Assembly (NCBI GenBank): GCA_002413665.1
Contig: DHXK01000030.1
Coordinates: 8,304-16,909, forward strand
Length of the DNA stretch: 8,606 nt
From: Legionellales bacterium UBA5158
Lineage (GTDB): Bacteria; Pseudomonadota; Gammaproteobacteria; DSM-16500
Reading direction: 5' to 3'
Every line of letters begins with the position of its first letter. Position 1 is the stretch's first letter. Positions 1 through 5,875 of this stretch are shown one piece after another. Position numbers and translations under genes: made by a program. The notes beneath the pieces were generated by a model that was not told the DNA's origin, ran no database searches, and saw only the letters and a program-made list of their open reading frames with translations.

Positions 1-275
1 GTTAGCCACTGTCTTATATCAAGTAAATCACAATTTAGATAAAGAAGGTTGTCAAAACGCTTTTGCCTGATGAATTCTTGTGAAAGATATTTTGCGAGTG
101 TTGTTTTTCCAGCCTGCCTTGGTCCAACCAATACCAGCCAAAGATTATCCCATTCCGACAAAAGCAACATATCTGTTTGCAGCCTAGGGATATAACCCTC
201 ATTCGAAACAAGTAGATCTGGCTTAGCTAACCATGGGTTTGCTTGATGAATTAGCTTGATAAGCTGATCTTTCAT
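1..275 (-). CDS. AAA ATPase (AAA_14/DUF4143-like), N-terminal part, cut by window edge
   Basis: An open frame starts at the ATG at 275-273 and runs leftward off the window, giving 91 visible residues. A P-loop (Walker A), GPRQAGKTT, lies at residues 51-59, preceded by a hydrophobic strand (LWLVLV), as expected for a nucleotide-binding core. The short N-terminal segment with the PWLAKPDLL pattern and the GPRQ-type P-loop match the AAA_14 ATPases that usually carry a C-terminal DUF4143 domain. That C-terminal part, Walker B and the sensor residues lie outside the window, so the family call rests on the P-loop region only. The role of these ATPases is mostly unknown; they are common accessory genes scattered among mobile and defence loci. 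The start has no clear Shine-Dalgarno, but a plausible promoter (308-335) and two palindromes lie just upstream, so it is probably transcribed separately from galE, whose stop is 67 bp away. Confidence 0.8.
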   Translation of the reverse strand, partial: MKDQLIKLIHQANPWLAKPDLLVSNEGYIPRLQTDMLLLSEWDNLWLVLVGPRQAGKTTLAKYLSQEFIRQKRFDNLLYLNCDLLDIRQWL

Positions 276-279
276 GATT

Positions 280-292
280 TTAACCCGGTTAA
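280..292. promoter_or_regulatory. Operator-like palindrome, copy 1
   Basis: TTAACCCGGTTAA is a perfect 13-bp palindrome around a central base (arms TTAACC/GGTTAA). It lies 4 bp from the ATPase ATG, where a ribosome-binding site would be expected. A matching copy lies exactly 31 bp upstream, about three helical turns, so both would face the same side of the DNA. This is typical geometry for a dimeric repressor binding cooperatively. The binding protein is not identified. Confidence 0.55.
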
Positions 293-307
293 TATTACTT
301 AACTATA

Positions 308-335
308 ATTTTAACCCGGTTGATCATAAAGTCAA
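308..335 (-). promoter_or_regulatory. Predicted sigma70 promoter of the ATPase gene
   Basis: On the minus strand a -35 box TTGACT (335-330, 5 of 6 consensus) is followed after 16 bp by a -10 box TAAAAT (313-308, 5 of 6 consensus). Transcription would start near 301, leaving a leader of about 26 nt before the ATG at 275. It is the best promoter match in the window. It starts only 7 bp beyond the galE stop codon, so the ATPase need not depend on the galE transcript. Confidence 0.55.
311..323. promoter_or_regulatory. Operator-like palindrome, copy 2, inside the promoter
   Basis: TTAACCCGGTTGA differs from copy 1 (280-292) at one base. The shared stretch ATTTTAACCCGGTT is 14 bp long (277-290 and 308-321). 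This copy overlaps the predicted -10 box (308-313) and fills most of the -35/-10 spacer, so a bound protein would directly block RNA polymerase. Confidence 0.55.
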
Positions 336-342
336 CTATTGA

Positions 343-1338
343 TTAATGCGCTTTTTCAAATTCCCAAGCATGCTCAACTATCGTTTTCAATGCACAGTAT
401 TCAGGCTGCCAATTCAGAATATTTTTGGCATAAGACGGGTCGGCCACTAAAACTGCAGGGTCGCCACTGCGTCGCGCGCCATACTGAATCAAGATTTCTT
501 TCCCAGTCACTTCTTCAGCCACTTTGACCACATCTAAAATTGAATGTCCGACACCAGTGCCTAAATTCGCCGTTTCATTCTTTCCACCAGACACTAAATA
601 TTTCAAGGCCAACAAATGAGCCTGACAAATATCACTCACATGAACATAATCACGAATACAAGTTCCATCAGCAGTATCGTAATCATTTCCATTAATCGCT
701 AAATGTTCAAACTCACCCTTCGCAACTTTTAAGACCAATGGAATTAAATGAGTCTCTGGAGTATGACATTCACCTAAAAATTTATTTTTAGGATCAGCGC
801 CTGAAGCATTAAAATATCGCAAAATAAAATATTTTAAATGATAACTAGATGCAAAATCTGGGAGAACCTCTTCAATCATATGTTTACTCTTACCATAAGG
901 ATTGATAGGTTGAATAGAATGAAATTCATCAATAGGTGTATATTTAGGATCGCCATAAACAGCTGCAGTAGATGAAAAAATAAAATAATTTACATTTGCA
1001 TTTTTCATTTCATTTAATAAATTTAACGTTCCACTCACATTATTAATGTAATATTTTGCGGGATCTTTTACCGATTCGCCCACTTGAATAAAAGAAGCAA
1101 AATGCATCACAGCAAAAATGTTTTTTTTATTCAATATTTTTTTCAATAGAACTGCATCGTGTATATCGCCATCTATACACTCAAATTCTTGCACTGCTTT
1201 TTCATGGCCCGTAGAAAAGTTATCTAAAATCAAAACTTGATAATCTTCTTGCGCTAACATGTTCGCCATATGCGAACCTATATAACCCGCCCCACCTACA
1301 ACTAAAATTATTTTTTTTTCAGAATCATTAGTAGGCAT
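343..1338 (-). CDS. galE: UDP-glucose 4-epimerase GalE
   Basis: An NAD-dependent short-chain dehydrogenase-type epimerase of 331 aa (E. coli GalE is 338 aa), interconverting UDP-glucose and UDP-galactose in the cytoplasm. The Rossmann motif GGAGYIG is at residues 15-21. The catalytic triad region is FSSTAAVYG, with Thr124 in the place of the usual Ser124, followed by Tyr148 and Lys152 in NPYGKSK. The family signatures GTCIRDYVHVSD and NLGTGVGHS follow. The position equivalent to E. coli Tyr299, linked to acceptance of N-acetylated substrates, is Leu297 (in GDPAVLVAD), so activity on UDP-GlcNAc/GalNAc cannot be read from sequence. The ATG at 1338 is chosen over an in-frame TTG at 1350: AAGGA (1356-1352) sits 13 nt before the ATG but only 1 nt before the TTG. 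The start overlaps the end of the upstream transferase gene by 11 nt, so the two are co-transcribed and probably translationally coupled. Confidence 0.95.
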   Translation of the reverse strand: MPTNDSEKKIILVVGGAGYIGSHMANMLAQEDYQVLILDNFSTGHEKAVQEFECIDGDIHDAVLLKKILNKKNIFAVMHFASFIQVGESVKDPAKYYINNVSGTLNLLNEMKNANVNYFIFSSTAAVYGDPKYTPIDEFHSIQPINPYGKSKHMIEEVLPDFASSYHLKYFILRYFNASGADPKNKFLGECHTPETHLIPLVLKVAKGEFEHLAINGNDYDTADGTCIRDYVHVSDICQAHLLALKYLVSGGKNETANLGTGVGHSILDVVKVAEEVTGKEILIQYGARRSGDPAVLVADPSYAKNILNWQPEYCALKTIVEHAWEFEKAH

Positions 1339-2713
1339 TTTTATTAACAAATCCTTGAAAAAGTGTGAGGAAAATAATTTTTAAATCAAGATGCAAAGAC
1401 CAATTTTCAATATAATACAAATCATATTCAATACGTTTTTCTAAACTGGTATTTCCACGCCAACCATTCACCTGAGCCCAACCCGTGATCCCTGCTTTCA
1501 CTAAATGCTTTTGCATATAGCCAGGAATTTTCTCTTTGAATTCGTCAACAAAAACCAAACGCTCAGGTCTAGGCCCGACTATAGCCATATCCCCTTTTAA
1601 TACATTAAAAAATTGCGGCAATTCATCTAAGCTTGTTTTACGTAGAAAAGCGCCTATTTTTGTGGCTCTTCTCTCATCCTTAGTTGCCCAAACAGGGCCA
1701 GTTTTTGATTCAGCATCAACAGGCATAGTACGGAATTTTAACATTTCAAATTCTCTGCCATTCCAGCTCACTCGTTTTTGCTTATAAAAAACAGGGCCTT
1801 TTGAATTTAATTTTACAGCCACAGAAATAATGATGAGTACGGGACTTATTAATAATAAAATCACAGCAGATAAGATACGATCTTCCATGGCTTTAATAAA
1901 TCGATTGACTCCAACCATAGGAGTAGAGCGAATATTCAATACAGGAAAACCTGCAATCTCGCCTATAGATTGATTAAATAAATTCAATCCAAAAATATCC
2001 AGAAGCAATCGAGTCGCTACTGTCTGATGTCGTAATTCATGCAATATTTCTTTAACCCTGGTCTCATAGGCTAATGGATAAGCTATCCAAACTTCATCAA
2101 TTGAATTGCTTCGTATAAATTCTTCAAGATTATCTGGTGTTTTTTGAATTAAAGGATTATCAGATTGCTCATAGTTATCATCAAAAATTGCCGTAATACG
2201 AAACCCAGTCCACAAAGCGCTTTGTATTTTAGATGCTATTTTAAAACTTAATTCACTAGTGCCTAAAATAATAACTCGTCTTTCATTCCATCCATGCTTA
2301 CGCATAAATCGCAGTGTTAAAATCATGCTTCCACGCTCAATAAGTAACAGCGCAATACTCAGGAGTATCCATAATAAAAACCAAACTCTCGAAAAACTAT
2401 CAGATGTTTTTGAGATAAAAACTAATCCCGCAATAACAAAAAATAAAGCCAGCACTGCTTGCAAAAGATTTTGAAAATGTTGGAGATAACTTTTAGCGCG
2501 AACCGGATCATACACTTGAAAAAAACGAAATATAAAAGGGGTCAGGAAGGCTGCGGCACCTAATCCATATATGTAATTTGTTTCTATATCCAAAGTTTGA
2601 AATTTAATAACATAGGCAACAATACCAGCTGTTAAAACCGCACTAATATCAAAAAATCGTAGCAGCATAGATAACAATCTTGAGTATTCTTTGAGCAGAC
2701 CTTTAAGCAACAT
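1328..2713 (-). CDS. WcaJ-type undecaprenyl-phosphate glycosyl-1-phosphate transferase
   Basis: A polyprenyl glycosylphosphotransferase of 461 aa, the usual length for the WcaJ/EpsE type. It transfers a hexose-1-phosphate (probably glucose or galactose) from a UDP-sugar to undecaprenyl phosphate at the inner membrane, starting the polysaccharide repeat unit. Four N-terminal membrane segments are visible at about residues 21-39, 48-66, 83-101 and 110-128, then a CoA-binding-like soluble domain beginning RRVIILGTSE (about 145), a re-entrant hydrophobic helix (280-302) and the conserved catalytic domain. That domain has KFRTM (326-330), SLDELPQ with the Asp363-Glu364 dyad, GDMAIVGPRPER (374-385) and the ITGWAQVNGWRG region. 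The ATG at 2713 is preferred to an in-frame TTG at 2779 because it gives the family length and places a weak AGG 12 nt upstream. The sugar specificity (Glc or Gal) cannot be settled from sequence; the following galE is compatible with galactose use. Confidence 0.92.
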   Translation of the reverse strand: MLLKGLLKEYSRLLSMLLRFFDISAVLTAGIVAYVIKFQTLDIETNYIYGLGAAAFLTPFIFRFFQVYDPVRAKSYLQHFQNLLQAVLALFFVIAGLVFISKTSDSFSRVWFLLWILLSIALLLIERGSMILTLRFMRKHGWNERRVIILGTSELSFKIASKIQSALWTGFRITAIFDDNYEQSDNPLIQKTPDNLEEFIRSNSIDEVWIAYPLAYETRVKEILHELRHQTVATRLLLDIFGLNLFNQSIGEIAGFPVLNIRSTPMVGVNRFIKAMEDRILSAVILLLISPVLIIISVAVKLNSKGPVFYKQKRVSWNGREFEMLKFRTMPVDAESKTGPVWATKDERRATKIGAFLRKTSLDELPQFFNVLKGDMAIVGPRPERLVFVDEFKEKIPGYMQKHLVKAGITGWAQVNGWRGNTSLEKRIEYDLYYIENWSLHLDLKIIFLTLFQGFVNKNAY

Positions 2714-2717
2714 ATGG

Positions 2718-2729
2718 ATTTTACGCCTA
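2718..2729 (+). repeat. 12-bp repeat ATTTTACGCCTA, copy 1
   Basis: ATTTTACGCCTA lies just upstream of the wcaJ-like gene, 4 bp from its ATG, and recurs in the same orientation at 3799-3810. Read on the gene strand it gives TAGGCGTAAAAT and may supply the weak AGG ribosome-binding site. A related AGGCGTAAA occurs before mntA (2861-2869). Confidence 0.4.
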
Positions 2730-2750
2730 GTACTTTGATTAAAGTAAGGT

Positions 2751-2779
2751 ATATTATTGGAATAGGAACAATTAAACAA
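2751..2779 (-). promoter_or_regulatory. Predicted promoter of the wcaJ-like/galE unit
   Basis: On the minus strand TTGTTT (2779-2774) and TAATAT (2756-2751) are separated by 17 bp. The matches to consensus are modest (3 and 4 of 6). Transcription would start near 2744, giving a leader of about 30 nt. The -35 box overlaps that of the divergent toxin-antitoxin promoter. Confidence 0.3.
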
Positions 2780-2800
2780 ATTAAAAAAAGTCGCTATACT
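2772..2800 (+). promoter_or_regulatory. Predicted promoter of the mntA-hepT unit
   Basis: TTAAAC (2772-2777) and TATACT (2795-2800, 5 of 6) are separated by 17 bp. A second TATACT overlaps it at 2800-2805. Transcription would start near 2807, leaving a leader of about 65 nt before mntA. The -35 lies on top of the -35 of the divergent sugar-gene promoter. Confidence 0.35.
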
Positions 2801-2871
2801 ATACTCTATCCAGCCGGCCTTTTAGCTTGGGTATATTTCAACCATCTCTTGGCGTGCAAAAGGCGTAAATC

Positions 2872-3153
2872 ATGCGAATTTCAACCCTGGAAGCGAATAC
2901 TCTTAAAAAAATCATTCAAGACTTTGATCCTGACGCCAATATTTATCTATTTGGATCCCGAACACGTGATGACCTAAAAGGCGGAGATATAGACCTTTTA
3001 GTCATGTCTTCAAAAATAGGGATAGAAGAAAAAATAAAGCTAAAGTTGAAATTGTATGATGCATTGGGTGAACAAAAAATTGATATCGTTGTTCCTGATG
3101 AAACTAATAACGCATTCGTTCAACTTGCGATCAATGAAGGTATTCTATTATGA
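2872..3153 (+). CDS. mntA: MntA-like antitoxin, minimal nucleotidyltransferase (MNT)
   Basis: A 93-aa minimal nucleotidyltransferase. The active-site signature GSRTRDDLKGGDIDL spans residues 28-42, with Gly28-Ser29 and metal-binding Asp39 and Asp41. A third acidic residue, Asp71 in KIDIVV, is at the expected place, so the catalytic set looks complete. In characterised HepT/MntA pairs the MNT protein adds AMP units to a tyrosine next to the toxin's active site and so neutralises the RNase. The same role is inferred here from the following HEPN gene, which it overlaps by 4 nt (ATGA). A good Shine-Dalgarno, AAAAGG at 2858-2863, sits 8 nt before the ATG and supports this start. The gene is divergent from the wcaJ-like gene and embedded between two sugar units. 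Confidence 0.88.
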   Translation: MRISTLEANTLKKIIQDFDPDANIYLFGSRTRDDLKGGDIDLLVMSSKIGIEEKIKLKLKLYDALGEQKIDIVVPDETNNAFVQLAINEGILL

Positions 3154-3590
3154 CTAAATTAACTCTTGCTCATGAACAATTGGAAAAAGCACGCTCTGAT
3201 TTAAGCGAAACAAATAAATGGCTACAACGATCTTTCGATATATGCCAAAAAATTGGAATAAAAAAAACATACCTACCCGATGAATTTGATGCCTTTGAAA
3301 ATCTAACAAGCCGATTTGCCCGCACTTGCGACTTTTTAATTAACAAAGTTTATCGAGCAATTGACAAAGCTGAGCTTGAAGAAACCGGGACATTAATAGA
3401 TACCTTAAATAAAGCCGAAAAACGTGGCCTCATCAATACAGTTCAAGAAATTCGCGAAATTAAAGAATTACGCAATATAATCGCTCATGAATATGCAGGC
3501 GCAAAATTATTGGAAATTTTCCAGGCTGTTTTTAGACATACACCAACGCTGATGGAAGCCGTAAAAAAAGCGCTTTCTTGGGCTGGATGA
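3150..3590 (+). CDS. hepT: HepT-like HEPN toxin (RNase)
   Basis: A 146-aa, mostly helical protein with the HEPN RNase motif R-x4-H-x-Y: Arg108, Asn109, His113 and Tyr115 in LRNIIAHEYA. Arg and His are the ribonuclease residues of HEPN toxins, and the Tyr two positions after His is the residue modified by the partner MNT in studied HepT/MntA systems. All are intact, so the toxin is probably functional. The central region (residues 54-94, with RFARTCDFLINKV and TLNKAEKRGLI) is the conserved helical part of this HepT-like subgroup. The start codon is inside the mntA stop (ATGA), the usual coupled arrangement with antitoxin first. The inferred role is a type VII toxin-antitoxin system acting in phage defence or in maintaining the locus. 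Cleavage target unknown. Confidence 0.85.
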   Translation: MTKLTLAHEQLEKARSDLSETNKWLQRSFDICQKIGIKKTYLPDEFDAFENLTSRFARTCDFLINKVYRAIDKAELEETGTLIDTLNKAEKRGLINTVQEIREIKELRNIIAHEYAGAKLLEIFQAVFRHTPTLMEAVKKALSWAG

Positions 3591-3624
3591 TTTCCATGCC
3601 AGAAGATCGTGATTTATTAATCTT

Positions 3625-3653
3625 TTCATAGTGTTATATCATTTATGTATAAA
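3625..3653 (+). promoter_or_regulatory. Candidate promoter of the rml operon (upstream)
   Basis: TTCATA (3625-3630, 4 of 6) and TATAAA (3648-3653, 5 of 6) are spaced by 17 bp in the 233-bp gap between hepT and the glycosyltransferase. This would give a leader of about 165 nt. It competes with the extended -10 candidate at 3785-3793; both could be used. Confidence 0.35.
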
Positions 3654-3784
3654 ATCAAGTGTTGTTTATTGTTAATTTTGCATGGCTTTAAGGGTTGAGC
3701 AATTTAAAGCGAATAATATTGGATGGCAAATTTTAAAATTCCGCTAAAAATCCATTTAATATTCATGGTGTTTCTCGAACAGCT

Positions 3785-3793
3785 TGATAGAAT
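3785..3793 (+). promoter_or_regulatory. Candidate extended -10 promoter of the rml operon (proximal)
   Basis: TGATAGAAT fits the extended -10 form TGnTATAAT with one mismatch in the hexamer. No good -35 lies 15-19 bp upstream, which is acceptable for extended -10 promoters. Transcription would start near 3800, 24 nt before the glycosyltransferase ATG. A short inverted repeat (TAGGC 3793-3797 / GCCTA 3806-3810) spans the predicted start point. Confidence 0.3.
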
Positions 3794-3798
3794 AGGCA

Positions 3799-3810
3799 AT
3801 TTTACGCCTA
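3799..3810 (+). repeat. 12-bp repeat ATTTTACGCCTA, copy 2
   Basis: This is an exact copy of 2718-2729, located at the predicted transcription start of the glycosyltransferase operon and 13 bp before its ATG. Together the two copies bracket the mntA-hepT module. A 12-bp match in an AT-rich window can arise by chance, so only the position makes it notable. Confidence 0.4.
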
Positions 3811-3823
3811 CTAGATTCCTGTT

Positions 3824-4786
3824 ATGACATCGCGCATCGAGCAAAGCTCTTGTAATATCAATCAATTAGCTTTGGTTAATATTCTATTGTGCACTCGAAA
3901 TGGCGCAAAATATCTACAAGAACAGCTTGATTCTATATTCCAGCAAGATTATAAAAACATAACACTTTGGATATCTGACGACGGATCAACTGACAACACT
4001 TTTGAAATACTAAAAAAACAACAAGCCATATACGGCGAAGATCGCATTCATATTTTAAACGGCCCTCAACAGGGCTTCGCAGCTAACTTTTTATCTTTAG
4101 TGACCAACCCAGAAATCGATGGTGACTATTTTGCCTTTTCAGACCAAGACGACATCTGGGAAAAAGACAAGATCTCAAGAGCCATAGCTCAACTAAAAAG
4201 CATGCCGCAAAGCAAACCCTTACTTTATTGTGGTCGCACCAGGCTAGTTGATACTCACAATAAAGAAATAGGCTACTCCGGTCTTTACACAAAGAAACCC
4301 TCATTTGCCAACGCAATCGTACAAAATATCGCGGCTGGCAACACCATGGTATTCAATAAAATAGCACGCGATACACTCCTGCGAGTCTCAAAAAATATAG
4401 ACGTTGTGTATCATGACTGGTGGGTTTACATCGTTGTAACAGCTCTTGACGGTGAAGTATATTTTGATGCTTACCCAAGCTTGCGATACAGACAGCATGC
4501 CAATAATCAAATCGGATCCAATAAAGATTTATTCGCAAAACTATTCAGATTAAAGTTTCTGCTCAAAGGCAGATTCAAAAAATGGAACGACACCAACTTG
4601 GCAGCAATAAAAAATTTAGAAAATGAACTGCCTCCGAAAAACAAACAACTTTATGAAAATTTTTGTGCTGCACGTAAAGGAACTCTTTACGCTAGAATGC
4701 TTGGCATTTTGAAATCCGGAGTATATAGACAAACGTCTTTAGACAATCTAGGTTTAATCGCAGCCACTTTATTAAACAGGATCTGA
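3824..4786 (+). CDS. GT2-family glycosyltransferase, probable rhamnosyltransferase
   Basis: A 320-aa family 2 glycosyltransferase with a GT-A fold that starts almost at the N-terminus (NILLCTRNGAKYL). The nucleotide-binding SDDGSTDNT is at residues 51-59, the metal-binding DxD-type motif is SDQDD at 106-110, and HDWW (197-200) fits the conserved acidic region near the catalytic base. RYRQHANN (221-228) is typical of the subgroup that includes rhamnosyltransferases of O-antigen loci. No membrane segment is evident, so it probably acts at the cytoplasmic face of the inner membrane on a lipid-linked acceptor. It is the first gene of the plus-strand operon, 8 bp or less from rmlB, which suggests dTDP-L-rhamnose as donor; that is inference from context. 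The ATG at 3824 has no clear Shine-Dalgarno, and a slightly shorter start before residue 17 is not excluded. Confidence 0.85.
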   Translation: MTSRIEQSSCNINQLALVNILLCTRNGAKYLQEQLDSIFQQDYKNITLWISDDGSTDNTFEILKKQQAIYGEDRIHILNGPQQGFAANFLSLVTNPEIDGDYFAFSDQDDIWEKDKISRAIAQLKSMPQSKPLLYCGRTRLVDTHNKEIGYSGLYTKKPSFANAIVQNIAAGNTMVFNKIARDTLLRVSKNIDVVYHDWWVYIVVTALDGEVYFDAYPSLRYRQHANNQIGSNKDLFAKLFRLKFLLKGRFKKWNDTNLAAIKNLENELPPKNKQLYENFCAARKGTLYARMLGILKSGVYRQTSLDNLGLIAATLLNRI

Positions 4787-4793
4787 ATACACA

Positions 4794-5855
4794 ATGACTA
4801 TACTAGTAACAGGCGGAGCGGGTTTTATAGGCGCAAATTTCATTCTTGATTGGTTAGCACTATCTAATGAAATGGTTGTCAATCTTGATAAGCTGACTTA
4901 TGCCGGCAATCTAGAAAACTTATACTCTTTAAAAAATGATGAAAGACATCATTTTGTGCGTGGAGACATAGCCGACCAAGCTTTAGTCACCAAGCTACTG
5001 GCTAAGTATCAGCCTCGCGCTTTAATTAATTTTGCTGCCGAGTCTCATGTTGATAGATCGATTCATGACCCTGAAAGTTTTATTCAAACAAATATCTTGG
5101 GTACTTTTCGATTACTAGAATCTGTAAAAGATTATTGGAATAAACTAGAAGACATAGAAAAAACAGCATTTCGTTTTTTGCATGTTTCTACCGATGAAGT
5201 GTATGGATCACTAAGCTCCACCGACCACCCTTTTACTGAGCTTAATCGATACGAACCTAATAGCCCCTACTCAGCATCAAAGGCTGCTTCAGACCACCTG
5301 GTTCGCGCATATCATCATACTTACAACCTACCTACACTCACGACAAATTGTTCTAATAATTATGGGCCTTTTCAATTCCCGGAAAAATTTATTCCACTAG
5401 TGATTCACAATGCGTTGAAAGGAAAAGCTTTACCAATTTATGGCGATGGTATGAATATTCGCGACTGGCTATACGTTGGTGACCATTGTTCAGCTATCCG
5501 ATCCGTATTAGAAAAAGGTAAGCTAGGTGAGATATATAATATCGGTGGTTTAAATGAAAAAAATAATCTAGAAGTTGTTAATTCTATTTGCCGTATTCTT
5601 GATGCCCTGTCTCCAAAAACTGATAACAGCTCTTATCAAACACAAATTCAATTTGTCAAAGATCGCGCCGGACATGATAGACGATATGCAATCGATGCAA
5701 CTAAAATACAAAACGAACTTAGCTGGAAACCTGCTATTGCTAGTTTCGAAGAAGGTTTGCAGCAAACAATAAAATGGTACCTGGAAAATCCAATATGGGT
5801 GGAAAATATTGTCAATGGAACCTATAGAACATGGATAGAAAAACAGTACTCATAA
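4794..5855 (+). CDS. rmlB: dTDP-glucose 4,6-dehydratase RmlB
   Basis: A 353-aa NAD-dependent dehydratase (E. coli RmlB is 361 aa) that converts dTDP-glucose to dTDP-4-keto-6-deoxyglucose, the second step to dTDP-L-rhamnose. The Rossmann motif GGAGFIG is at residues 7-13, followed by the family motif LDKLTYAGN (31-39) and AAESHVDRSI (81-90). The catalytic residues Thr133-Asp134-Glu135 (in STDEVYG) and Tyr159/Lys163 (YSASK) are all present. CSNNYGPFQFPEKFIP and GDGMNIRDWLYVGDH complete the signature. The gene begins 7 bp after the glycosyltransferase stop. An AGGA at 4778-4781 lies 12 nt before the ATG, a long spacing, so coupling to the upstream gene is likely. Confidence 0.97.
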   Translation: MTILVTGGAGFIGANFILDWLALSNEMVVNLDKLTYAGNLENLYSLKNDERHHFVRGDIADQALVTKLLAKYQPRALINFAAESHVDRSIHDPESFIQTNILGTFRLLESVKDYWNKLEDIEKTAFRFLHVSTDEVYGSLSSTDHPFTELNRYEPNSPYSASKAASDHLVRAYHHTYNLPTLTTNCSNNYGPFQFPEKFIPLVIHNALKGKALPIYGDGMNIRDWLYVGDHCSAIRSVLEKGKLGEIYNIGGLNEKNNLEVVNSICRILDALSPKTDNSSYQTQIQFVKDRAGHDRRYAIDATKIQNELSWKPAIASFEEGLQQTIKWYLENPIWVENIVNGTYRTWIEKQYS

Positions 5856-5875
5856 ATACAAAGAGGATACGTTAG

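Noticed and set aside
1339..1350. Four-residue N-terminal extension of GalE from a TTG at 1350
   Set aside because: AAGGA is only 1 nt from the TTG, too close to act, whereas the ATG at 1338 has it 13 nt upstream and gives the family-like N-terminus.
2714..2779. 22-residue N-terminal extension of the WcaJ-like protein from a TTG at 2779
   Set aside because: The added residues are polar and not conserved-looking, the predicted promoter lies inside this stretch, and the ATG at 2713 gives the normal length of about 460 aa.
2714..2977. Plus-strand open frame of 87 codons across the divergent promoter region and the start of mntA
   Set aside because: It overlaps mntA in another frame, shows no recognisable motif and has no ribosome-binding site; it is a chance frame.
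3602..3628. AAGAT/ATCTT stem downstream of hepT followed by a few T, considered as a terminator
   Set aside because: The stem is 5 bp with a 12-nt loop, too weak to support.
3729..3740. AATTTTAAAATT, a perfect 12-bp palindrome upstream of the rml operon
   Set aside because: Pure A/T palindromes are common by chance in this AT-rich gap and no second copy was seen.
5568..5772. Overlapping short open frames on both strands inside the 3' part of rmlB
   Set aside because: rmlB is full length with all motifs, and these frames have no family features.
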